Part shown: positions 45,935 to 53,674 of the stretch, piece by piece
Layout of the letters: each line of letters starts with the position of its first letter
Position numbering within the stretch: position 1 is the first letter of the stretch
NCBI GenBank assembly: GCA_937924775.1
Contig: CALDUT010000018.1
Coordinates: 1 to 64,000, forward strand
Source of the DNA: an uncultured Gemmata sp.
Lineage (GTDB): Bacteria > Planctomycetota > Planctomycetia > Gemmatales > Gemmataceae
Reading direction: 5' to 3'
Length of the DNA stretch: 64,000 bases
The notes under the pieces: generated by a model
Told to the model about the DNA's origin: nothing
Database searches by the model: none
What the model saw: the letters and a program-made list of their open reading frames with translations, nothing else
Translations under genes and position numbers: made by a program

Positions 45935-48895
45935 TTATCGCGGCGAACCCCCAGCCGGTGGGCGGGGCGGGGAATTGGGGCGGGCAGCCGTATTCGACGC
46001 CCCCGTGGCGGCCACGGGAATAAGAGGTTCGATCCGCAGATCGTCGAAGTAGGCCACGCCAGCCCCGGTCAGGGCGACTGTCAGCGACAGCACTCCACTG
46101 GCCGGGACGCGGCGGTAGAGGTGGTATTTCTTCCACCGGTTGGCGGTGCTGGTGAGGCGAACCCCCAGGGCTTCGCCGCCGATGTCGTCGTAAAACAAAG
46201 CTCCATCAGCGGTTAGGCTAATGGAACCGTCGATTTTCACCCAACCACTGATGCGGACCAGGGAGCCGGGGGGCAGGCGGACGACCGGGCTTTCCACCGC
46301 GAGGAAGGTACGTTCGAGAGGGTGGGTTCGGAGTGGCAGCGGTTGGCCGTGGCGGTCGGTTTCGAGGCGGGGCCGCACTTCGAGTTTCAGCACGCCGCGG
46401 CCCAATTCGGGTTGTGGCGGAACGTAGTTGTCGCCGGGGCGGCGGATGGGGCGGCTGGGGGCGAACATCTTCGGTTCGGGCGGGGGGAGTTTCACTTCTG
46501 GGGCGTCTGCGAGTTGGGTTGCTGGTACGATCCCGGCTGCAACATCGACCCGATCGCTGGGCAAAGTGCCGTAGTGGGCGCTCCAGCCTGGCAGTTGATC
46601 GACAGGGATTCCCTCCGGGGGAATGACCCCAGGGAACTCGAACGCCCCCCCGGGCAGCACATTGACTGCGGGCCGGGAGGTTTGCACTTCCTGGGCCAAC
46701 CGCCAGTGTTTTGGCAAGCTGAAATAGCTGACCGCGTAGGGGCTGGCGGTGGGAACGTCGAGCGTCGCGGTGGCCTGGTTCCAATGATCCCGCATGATGA
46801 CCCGCAAAGGGCGTAACGCCCGGTGAGCGTCGGCGAAGGCTTTGTCGTACAGTTCGTGGGCGAAGTGGCGGCGGGCGTCTTCGTGGTATTTGGCCGCGGT
46901 TTCGAACAGCTTGTCGGCGCCGCGGACCGTCACTCCCAGTTCGGTCAGTTGCGTGTGAATGGCAAGGGTTTTCTCATACTGCTCGGCGGCCAGATCGAGG
47001 GCCCAACGGGCCGCGAGTTTACCGTATTTGCGGTTGTAATCTTGCCACCACGCCACCAGGCCATGGGGGTTTTGGTCGTTGGTGAAGACAATCGGTGTGA
47101 CCAGGTCGAATTCGTGAATGGTCAGTTCGGTCCCGCCGGTGACTTTGCGGACATGCTGGCGCAGGCATTCGGCCCCGGCCGGGGTGATCCGCCACGGGTC
47201 GGCACCATCTTCCACTAGCGGTACCACCACCTGGAGCGAATTCAAAGCTCCTTGTTCAGGTACATACTGGCTGCCAGAACCCATCCAGATCGGCAACAGG
47301 ATGGTTCCGCGGCTGGTTCGCAGACACGCGGCCTGCACGTTGGGATCGCTCGTGGGCAGCCACTGCGGATCGCGATCCCGCGGCGCGGTCAGAAGCGGAG
47401 CGAGCATTTCCAATTCGGAATTGAGAATGGCCATCCCCTGTAAGCGGGCCCGGCCATGGTGGCTATCGGCCAGAAAGCGATCCGACCAGAAGCCCAAGCC
47501 GCGGCAGTTGCAGGCGATGGCGATGTACGCCAATAACCGTACCTGCTCCGGTTGGGGGCCCACCGGTTGGATGAACGGATCCGCCGGTTGCTGTTCGAGA
47601 ACGGTGCGGATGTACCAATCGGGCAGGTGATTCTGAATCCACGTCCAGAAAAGAGCGCGGCGGGAGGTCAGTTCGTTGCGTTGTTTGAGCCAGTCGCGGT
47701 AAGTGGGGAGTTCGAGGCTCGTGAATAGCGGCCAGCGGTGCGTACCGACCACATCGAGGAAAGTGGAGTAGGTTTGTAAGCCATCCCAAACATCGGCTCC
47801 GAAGGGGCGTTTCGGGTCGAATTCGCGAATGACGTTTTTGGTCCGTTCGACGGCGAAATCCTGTTCCGCCACGCGACCGCCGCCCAGGTCCCAGAATAGC
47901 ACGTTAGTACTGGCGAATTTGCGATAGTAGTTGTGCAGTGCTTCCCGAGCTGCGTGGACGGCGGCGGTATCGTTGGTGGTGGGCGCCAGCGGGGCCGACG
48001 GAATCACCAGCCAGCCTTCGCGGTTCGCTTCCGCCAAGACTTCGGGGGCGACCTCTGCCGGCAGCCACAAGGCATCGAAGCCCGCCTGGCGGAGGACATA
48101 CAAGGGCGTACCGGTGTGGCGAATAGCCCGGAAGAAGAACGGTTTGTTATCGACACGCAATTCGCCCAGGTGGTATTCCGCAACACGGCTACGCGTCCGG
48201 GCGACGGTTTCCACCCGCTTGGCCGGCGTTCCGGTGGTGGAGGCCGTGGAAGGCTCCAGTGGTTTGACCGGGCCGATATCGAGATCATCGATCCAAATAT
48301 CGGCGGAACCGGGCCCGGTGTAGACGTTGAGGACCAACCGGTCGATAAAGGCCCCCGAACTGTTGAGCGCCCGTCCGTATTTGGTTTGCAGAACTTGCAG
48401 ATGCTTGGCGACCAGTTGCGGAACGTCAGTGAGCGTCAGTTTCTGCCATTGCCGGGTTTTGGTGTAGGTATCGCCGACAATGAGCATGGTCAGCGGAGTT
48501 TCTGGGCGGTGCGGATGCGGTTCTTTCGGCAAAACCACCTGCGCCCGCAGTTGCACCCCGGGTTTGGTCGCTTTCACCCAAACTCCCGCAAAAAGTGCGT
48601 CAGTGACCGGAGCCGGTGGCGTTTCGTAGGTGTAGTGGATGAACGCGGAATCCCCGGTCGCCGCTCCGGCCACCAACCGCAAGTGTTCGCTGGTCGGTTG
48701 GCTTTTGAACGATTGATCGGTGATGTTGTGCTCCTTCACTTCCACCGCGACATTGGCATCCCCGCGGACCCAAGCCACGCTCTTGCCACCAAAACCGTAG
48801 CGGTAAATCGGATTGCCCCGTACCGGGACCAGAACCCAGCTCGTGGCTGCCAGGAGCGTCAGTCCGAATATCACCACCCCGACCCGTTTGCGCAT
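45935..48895 (-). CDS. Large exported glycosidase-like protein with flanking jelly-roll domains
   Basis: 986 residues from the ATG at 48895 (MRKRVGVVIFGLTLLAATSW, signal or anchor). Domains by inspection: a beta-rich carbohydrate-binding-like module (about 30-215, ending GSADIWIDDLDIGP); a region with TIM-barrel-like phrases (about 250-560: ALWLPAEVAPEVLAEANREGWLVIP, NVLFWDLGGGRV); a helical segment (about 650-720); and a second jelly-roll module at the end (GVLSLTVALTGAGVAYFDDLRIEPL). The YFDDL/WIDDL ends are typical of CBM4/9-like folds. Catalytic residues are not certain. Probably a polysaccharide-acting or polysaccharide-binding surface protein. Confidence 0.55.
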   Translation of the reverse strand: MRKRVGVVIFGLTLLAATSWVLVPVRGNPIYRYGFGGKSVAWVRGDANVAVEVKEHNITDQSFKSQPTSEHLRLVAGAATGDSAFIHYTYETPPAPVTDALFAGVWVKATKPGVQLRAQVVLPKEPHPHRPETPLTMLIVGDTYTKTRQWQKLTLTDVPQLVAKHLQVLQTKYGRALNSSGAFIDRLVLNVYTGPGSADIWIDDLDIGPVKPLEPSTASTTGTPAKRVETVARTRSRVAEYHLGELRVDNKPFFFRAIRHTGTPLYVLRQAGFDALWLPAEVAPEVLAEANREGWLVIPSAPLAPTTNDTAAVHAAREALHNYYRKFASTNVLFWDLGGGRVAEQDFAVERTKNVIREFDPKRPFGADVWDGLQTYSTFLDVVGTHRWPLFTSLELPTYRDWLKQRNELTSRRALFWTWIQNHLPDWYIRTVLEQQPADPFIQPVGPQPEQVRLLAYIAIACNCRGLGFWSDRFLADSHHGRARLQGMAILNSELEMLAPLLTAPRDRDPQWLPTSDPNVQAACLRTSRGTILLPIWMGSGSQYVPEQGALNSLQVVVPLVEDGADPWRITPAGAECLRQHVRKVTGGTELTIHEFDLVTPIVFTNDQNPHGLVAWWQDYNRKYGKLAARWALDLAAEQYEKTLAIHTQLTELGVTVRGADKLFETAAKYHEDARRHFAHELYDKAFADAHRALRPLRVIMRDHWNQATATLDVPTASPYAVSYFSLPKHWRLAQEVQTSRPAVNVLPGGAFEFPGVIPPEGIPVDQLPGWSAHYGTLPSDRVDVAAGIVPATQLADAPEVKLPPPEPKMFAPSRPIRRPGDNYVPPQPELGRGVLKLEVRPRLETDRHGQPLPLRTHPLERTFLAVESPVVRLPPGSLVRISGWVKIDGSISLTADGALFYDDIGGEALGVRLTSTANRWKKYHLYRRVPASGVLSLTVALTGAGVAYFDDLRIEPLIPVAATGASNTAARPNSPPRPPAGGSPR

Positions 48896-49121
48896 GATGG
48901 GCCTACACTTCCGTTCCACATTTTCAAGGACCGCCTATAGCCGCCGCGGGTCTGTTGCGGAAGAGCAATTGGCCCGCAGTCAAAACCGGCACTTGTGGCC
49001 GGGAAGGGTGCAAATGCCCGCGAATTCCCCCACGCCCGGTGGGCAAACCCTCGCGTGGTTGCTACTCTTCTCCGCGACAGGCTCGGGCCTGTTCATCCCA
49101 TTCACCGGTAGGAGGAAGCGT

Positions 49122-49529
49122 ATGAATCGTCTGGTCATCGGCGGTTGGGTCACGCTGGTGCTGGCCATCGGTACGACACCGGCTCTTGCGGACGACAAGC
49201 AGGTCATATGGATTCGCGAACTCGATAACGTCGATTTGTTCTTCAAAGTAGGTCCGGGCACCGCGACGTTCGAAGCGCAAGTGGGTGACAATAGCATCAT
49301 TGTGAAAGGTAAACTCACTCCTGTGAAAGATAAGAAGGATTTCGTCACCTTCGAAGTGGTTGACGTGATCGAAAAGGGTGAATTCCCCACCAAACCGACC
49401 AAAGGCGACAAATTCTCCTTCAAATGGGTGGTGAAGGACGACAAAGCCACCATTTCCGACATCGAAGGCACACTCGACGACGAAGCGAAGCCGGTCGTCG
49501 CGGGAGAGTACCGGAAGAAGAAACAGTAA
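49122..49529 (+). CDS. Small secreted protein of unknown function
   Basis: 135 residues beginning at an ATG with AGGAGG eight bases upstream. The signal peptide is MNRLVIGGWVTLVLAIGTTP, cleaved near ALADD. The mature protein alternates charged and hydrophobic residues (GDNSIIVKGKLTPVKDKKDFVTFEVVD), consistent with an all-beta domain rich in Lys and Asp. No known family recognised. A hairpin downstream serves as probable terminator. In-frame sequence upstream overlaps the divergent gene and is not used. Confidence 0.75.
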   Translation: MNRLVIGGWVTLVLAIGTTPALADDKQVIWIRELDNVDLFFKVGPGTATFEAQVGDNSIIVKGKLTPVKDKKDFVTFEVVDVIEKGEFPTKPTKGDKFSFKWVVKDDKATISDIEGTLDDEAKPVVAGEYRKKKQ

Positions 49530-49579
49530 AACCTAATCGTCATTCATCCCCCAGCGCAACCAGGCGCATCGTGGACCGC

Positions 49580-49602
49580 AACCGCCGGACCTACCGGCGG
49601 TT
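49580..49602 (+). terminator. Hairpin, probable terminator
   Basis: AACCGCCGG and CCGGCGGTT form a perfect nine-base stem with loop ACCTA, 50 bases after the small secreted protein; only a weak ATTTC follows. Confidence 0.6.
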
Positions 49603-49708
49603 ATTTCATGTTCCCTACGCCGCGGGGGACCATGCATGGCCAGCCCCCCGCGCGGTGGCCGGCCATGCCCTGAGCGGGGTAAGCGTTCGCGGATAACCCT
49701 TCGCGGTA

Positions 49709-50722
49709 TTACGGTTGTCGGTTTTGTTGGCGGGGCGGCAGGGTGGCGGGAATCGCCGGCCACTTTGGTGAGGGTAACGAGGGTTGGTCGTTCAGTTGCG
49801 AGGGGGCTGCGGGGTCGGGTACCACCGGGGGCAGATCGGTCGGTTCCCATTGCAACGGGGGCAGTTGAGGAATGTAATCCCACCGCGGCAGTTCCGGCAA
49901 TTGGGGAATGACGGGGATTGTGGGCGGCGGGACAACCAACACCGGTTCGGACACTGGCCGGCGCAGGACGATCGGAGGTGGGGCCAGCGGCGGTTCATGC
50001 GTCAGGTTCAGCACCGGTGGCGGGCCCGGAACAGAAACCGTCGTGGCTGAGGGGGTTCGAGCTGTTGAGCGGACGCCTAAAACCAGTTCACTCCAGAGTG
50101 AGCGGATCAACCGCGGACCTACCGGTGGCGTGACGAGCGGCACCGATGGCGTGGCGACCGCACGTTCCGGCAAGGGGGGGATACGCGGTTCGGGGGGGCG
50201 GGCCACGGGGGCGGAGACCCGCACCACCGCGGCCCCATTCCGTGGCCCGGTGGGGCTAGCCAACGGCGGTTCCTCCGTCTGAGTGAGTCCGGGGTCGGCT
50301 GGTTGGGCGCTGCGATACCCCATCAAGTGGTATTCCCATAGCGTCCGTTTGGCGGCGAAACGCACGGCGAAGGAGGAATCGCGGTCAGCGGCTTCTTCCA
50401 GAGCTTGTCCGGCGATGGCAAAAACGTGTCTCAATTGTCCCAGTGCATAAGCGGCTTCGGCCCGGACCGCGGCGGCAGTGTCTTTCTGCAACGCCACCAC
50501 CAAGGCAGTGGCCACTTCCGGGTACAGACGCGAATCGGCGTGGCCCAATTCTTCCGCGGCCGCTTTCCGCTTCTTCTCATCGGGGTCGCTGTGAAGAGTT
50601 TCCATCAGGGTGGGAATCCGGGTCGCATCCGGGCGCTTTTTCAACAATCCCGGACCGGCCCACGCTTCCCCGAGAGCGACCAGCAGCACTCCCCCCGCGA
50701 GCAGCAACACGATGTGTGGCAC
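49709..50722 (-). CDS. Exported HEAT-repeat protein with proline-rich tail
   Basis: With the GTG at 50722 (GGGAG seven bases upstream) the product is 337 residues and begins with a signal peptide (PHIVLLLAGGVLLVALGEAWA). Two or three HEAT-like repeats follow (about 35-130: DPDEKKRKAAAEELGHAD, TAAAVRAEAAYALGQLRH, SSFAVRFAAKRTLWEY). The remaining two thirds are almost entirely Pro/Val/Ala-rich with PxxP motifs, suggesting an extended, possibly wall- or envelope-spanning stretch. The in-frame 50-residue extension to 50872 lacks signal character. Third HEAT protein in this window. Confidence 0.68.
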   Translation of the reverse strand: MPHIVLLLAGGVLLVALGEAWAGPGLLKKRPDATRIPTLMETLHSDPDEKKRKAAAEELGHADSRLYPEVATALVVALQKDTAAAVRAEAAYALGQLRHVFAIAGQALEEAADRDSSFAVRFAAKRTLWEYHLMGYRSAQPADPGLTQTEEPPLASPTGPRNGAAVVRVSAPVARPPEPRIPPLPERAVATPSVPLVTPPVGPRLIRSLWSELVLGVRSTARTPSATTVSVPGPPPVLNLTHEPPLAPPPIVLRRPVSEPVLVVPPPTIPVIPQLPELPRWDYIPQLPPLQWEPTDLPPVVPDPAAPSQLNDQPSLPSPKWPAIPATLPPRQQNRQP

Positions 50723-50928
50723 AACGATGCTCCCAACAAGTGGCTGACGCTTGGTTGACGCCCCGCCGACGCGGTGTAGTCTCTTTGTCCATCGTCGCCA
50801 GAGAGCAGAAGTTGGGGGGGATTTGGCGGAAGAGTGCCGTTGCCGGGCGTAGGCGAACCCTACGCGCGCCACAGTAAACAGAACCGGCGCGTCGCGATGC
50901 CGATGCGATCAATAGAACACTCATAATC

Positions 50929-51138
50929 GTGGCGACCGGCAGATCCGGTCAGCTCGCCGGGTTCGCACTTTTGGGACTAGTGGGATGCTGTCTTTTCAAG
51001 AGCCATGATTATAACCCGCCGATACCCCCGGCGGGGGGGATTGGGCCGGTCGGTCCGCCGCGGGCGCGGTTCATGAGCGTATCTTCCGGCTTGGGTTTGG
51101 GGGGAGCGCGGAAGGTAGCTGTTTCGGGCAGATTGTAG
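50929..51138 (+). CDS. Doubtful small lipoprotein frame, antisense to the lipoprotein at 51009
   Basis: 69 residues from a GTG. The start MATGRSGQLAGFALLGLVGCC looks like a lipoprotein signal with Cys at about 20, followed by PPIPPAGGIGPVGPP. There is no good ribosome site. It overlaps the lipoprotein at 51009-51254 on the other strand by 130 bases. Because the shared region is GC-rich and both strands read Pro/Gly repeats, coding on this strand may be fortuitous. Confidence 0.25.
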   Translation: MATGRSGQLAGFALLGLVGCCLFKSHDYNPPIPPAGGIGPVGPPRARFMSVSSGLGLGGARKVAVSGRL

Positions 51139-51254
51139 CGGGGTTCATCCGGTGGCAGAACGTACTCGTCTTTGGGCGGTTCGTACAAACCGTATTTATC
51201 GTGATAGCAGCCAGCGGCTGCCCCGACTGCGAGCAGTGCGAGAAGAGCCCGCAT
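51009..51254 (-). CDS. Small lipoprotein
   Basis: 81 residues from the ATG at 51254. The type II signal peptide is MRALLALLAVGAAAGC, lipobox GAAAGC, lipid Cys16. The mature chain is short, rich in Pro, Glu and Lys (DKYGLYEPPKDEYVLPPDEP) and ends PTGPIPPAGGIGGL. Disordered in appearance; a structural or spacing role is possible. Upstream in-frame sequence lacks signal features. It is preferred over the opposite-strand frame because of the compact signal peptide. Confidence 0.68.
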   Translation of the reverse strand: MRALLALLAVGAAAGCYHDKYGLYEPPKDEYVLPPDEPRYNLPETATFRAPPKPKPEDTLMNRARGGPTGPIPPAGGIGGL

Positions 51255-51422
51255 CGTTGTGGCCCCCAGGGTTGGTGCGACGTCTTGGGCGGGTGTATAC
51301 CGCGGCGCAACCGCCATGCAAGGGGAATTGTGCCGTTGGTGCACAACCGGATGGTCGGGGCGTGGGACTTGAGGGGGCTGCGAGAGGCGACCCTGGCTAT
51401 CCGGGGCGATCAACTGGTGGCT

Positions 51423-52160
51423 TCAGTGGGCTGCCGATCCGTTGGTGTGGCCATTTTTTAACCAGCGGGTGGGCAAACAGCCAGTGCGGAACACATCGCC
51501 GAGCATCTGCCGGGCCACGGCGTCGGGTGTGACGGCTTCCATGGCGCGCAGAGTGTCTTCCACCGGGTAGGGGGTGCGTTTGAGTTGCACATCGTCGCCA
51601 TCGATTATTGCATAGGCGGCGCGGGGGTCGTTATCGCGACTCAACCCGACACTGCCGGGGTTGATGACGAGCGTTCCGTTGACCGGCAGTGTGTAGGGGA
51701 TGTGGGTGTGACCAACAATCAGGTAATCGACATTCAATCCAGCTAACCGGGGTTTCCAAAATTCCGGGTCCGGCGGGCCGTATTCATCCATCGGGTCACG
51801 CGGGGTGGCGTGAACTAGAAGATAGCGTTTCCCACCGAGTAAGAACATCCGGGACGTTGGCAAATCGGCCAGGAAGCGGCGCTGTTGCGGCGTGGTCGCG
51901 GCGATCGAGAGGGGCCGCGTGACCGACGTCAGATAGCGGAACCCACCCTGGCCGTGGATTTCCACATTCTGGGCGACACCATGATCGTGGTTGCCGCGTA
52001 CGGCGTAGGTGGCATGGGCCTTGACCCAGTCGATGCAGGCGGCCGGTTCAGGGCCGTAATCGACGATGTCGCCAACACACAAACAGGCATCAAACGGTTC
52101 ACGAATGGCTTCGAGCGCCGCACGATTCCCGTGAATGTCGGCGACGACTAACACACGCAT
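51423..52160 (-). CDS. Calcineurin-like metallophosphoesterase (YfcE/MJ0936-like)
   Basis: 245 residues. All metal-binding motifs of the small bacterial phosphoesterases are present: ADIHGN (Asp8, His10), GDIVDYGP, GNHDHG, LVHATP and GHTHIP. The first 180 residues form the catalytic domain; the last 60 are a helical extension with DTLRAMEAVTPDAVARQML. Such enzymes hydrolyse phosphodiesters with two metal ions; the natural substrate is unknown. It lies alone, 65 bases after the BON-domain gene on the same strand. Confidence 0.9.
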   Translation of the reverse strand: MRVLVVADIHGNRAALEAIREPFDACLCVGDIVDYGPEPAACIDWVKAHATYAVRGNHDHGVAQNVEIHGQGGFRYLTSVTRPLSIAATTPQQRRFLADLPTSRMFLLGGKRYLLVHATPRDPMDEYGPPDPEFWKPRLAGLNVDYLIVGHTHIPYTLPVNGTLVINPGSVGLSRDNDPRAAYAIIDGDDVQLKRTPYPVEDTLRAMEAVTPDAVARQMLGDVFRTGCLPTRWLKNGHTNGSAAH

Positions 52161-52225
52161 ACGGCGGCCTCCTGCCGATGATTGTACATCCGGAAACGGC
52201 GGTGTCAGCTAGGGGCCGGAGAGAA

Positions 52226-53125
52226 TTACTTGACCAATTCTGGATCGACCGCAATTTGCGTAACTCCCGGAATTTTCCGGAGCTCGGCGGCGAAATCCCA
52301 CACGTCGGCGGGCTTGGCGCTCCAGCCGCGGATGAACAAGCGGCCGTCGGGTTGTTGTTCGACCGTCAGATGGGCAAAGCGGGGCTGCGATTGACGCAGG
52401 GCCTGAATCGTCGCGGCGACATCGGCCGGCCGGGCGGGCGGCGCACTGGTGAGCGAACCCGGCACGGGTGCCGCCGTGGGCGCTACCGGCGGAGCAGTCG
52501 TCGGATGCGGGGCCACTGGCGCTCCCAATAGACCCACGACGGGTCCGGCGGGCAGGGCGGGTTTTTGCACCACCACGGTTTGGGGCGCCGTCGCTTCTGC
52601 GACCGCGTCGGGGGCAACCCCCGGCGGCGCGGTGGGGTCTAGGGCTACACCCGGCAACGGGGGCGATTCGCCACGGGGGGCATCGGGGTTCAGCCGCGTC
52701 GTGACCGCACGCAACAACCGATCGGGTTCACTATGAACAAAACAGGTGTTACGTACTGAGGCGATCCCGGGAATTTCGCGGACCAACTCTTCCAGCCGCT
52801 TCTTGATGCTGTCGCTGGCGACCGGGCCGCCCAAAACCACGCCGCGATCCACCACACTGACCACCACGTTGACATCTTTCAACACCGGGTCGGCATCCAT
52901 GGCGTGCAAGATCGCATGAGCGAGGGTCACATCGGAGATGGTCACCGCGGCAGTCGTGGGCGGCGGTTCCTCGGCCGCCCGGCGATCTTCCGAACGCCCG
53001 GCGGGGAGGATGTGCGGTTGCGCGGCCAAAAGCCAGCCCGCCGCTGCTGAAAAGGCCAATAACGCTGCTCCGAGAACCCAGCGAAAGCCAAGGGGGTGGG
53101 AAAGCCGTGACAGGTGCGTGACCAT
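52226..53125 (-). CDS. BON-domain protein with N-terminal membrane anchor or signal
   Basis: 299 residues from the ATG at 53125 (GAGG seven bases before it; a GTG at 53137 is the alternative). A hydrophobic helix (about 17-36, VLGAALLAFSAAAGWLLAA) is followed by a BON domain (about 65-135: LAHAILHAMDADPVLKDVNVVVSVVDRGVVLGGPVASDSIKKRLEELV). A long Pro/Ala/Val-rich linker (145-225) leads to a second BON-like module at the end (LRQSQPRFAHLTVEQQPDGRLFIRGW...IPGVTQIAVDPELV). BON domains bind membranes or peptidoglycan-linked ligands in the periplasm. No enzymatic function is expected. Confidence 0.78.
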   Translation of the reverse strand: MVTHLSRLSHPLGFRWVLGAALLAFSAAAGWLLAAQPHILPAGRSEDRRAAEEPPPTTAAVTISDVTLAHAILHAMDADPVLKDVNVVVSVVDRGVVLGGPVASDSIKKRLEELVREIPGIASVRNTCFVHSEPDRLLRAVTTRLNPDAPRGESPPLPGVALDPTAPPGVAPDAVAEATAPQTVVVQKPALPAGPVVGLLGAPVAPHPTTAPPVAPTAAPVPGSLTSAPPARPADVAATIQALRQSQPRFAHLTVEQQPDGRLFIRGWSAKPADVWDFAAELRKIPGVTQIAVDPELVK

Positions 53126-53674
53126 GAAGAACCTCACCGGTGTCGCGTGCGGCCGCCGCGGATCGCGAACGTGTGTCTCTATTGTTGGTCACGTCAGATC
53201 AGGAAGAAATTGCGCCTTGTCATTTTTACAACCCGGTTGCGAAGAATTGTTCCGGCAGCAGCAGGTGGCGAAGCCGTTCGGTCTGGGCAAACTGTAATGG
53301 CCTCGCCGCTCTGGGGTCGGCGGGAAGGATTCGGCCAAGGGCGGCATTGCGGGTCTGTGCTGTCGGTCGTTATTCAGGCCAACGTCTGGTTGTACTGTCG
53401 TTGTCGGGCTGGTCCCGTTGGCCATAGGGTGTTGCGTGGGATGGCGACTTGTGGTGAAAAGTGGTCCCCGTGGAACGTCGGCGATTGTGAGAATGTCGCA
53501 CCGAAGTCCTTGGTGATAGAGGATATACGAATATCCATCAAATTTTCATCATTTTTCTGACCGCATTGGCAGGCTGTTCTAGCGCGACAAAAGTCGACAT
53601 CGATCCGCTGCTGGGGTAGACTCGGAGCTAGCTGGGAAACGCCGTTTCCACTGCCCCTGCCGGCACAGGATCGA
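53126..53674. other. Intergenic region holding dispersed repeat copy 3
   Basis: 549 bases between the BON-domain gene and the histidine kinase gene, both on the minus strand, so it contains the BON promoter and the end of the kinase mRNA. The repeat lies at 53441-53600. No gene, T-tract hairpin or RNA was recognised in the remainder. Confidence 0.5.
53441..53600 (-). repeat. MITE-like dispersed repeat, copy 3 (inverted, diverged)
   Basis: 160 bp in the opposite orientation to copies 1 and 2. Over 55 bases (copy 1, 4887-4941) 48 positions are identical, including ACAATCGCCGACGTTCCACG. The palindrome has two changes (53463-53476, GGTCCCCGTGGAAC on the plus strand). The termini read ATGTCGACTTTTG and, inverted, ATGGCGACTTGTG, so they still match each other although they differ from the ends of copies 1 and 2. 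About 20 bases are missing from the middle. Confidence 0.65.
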
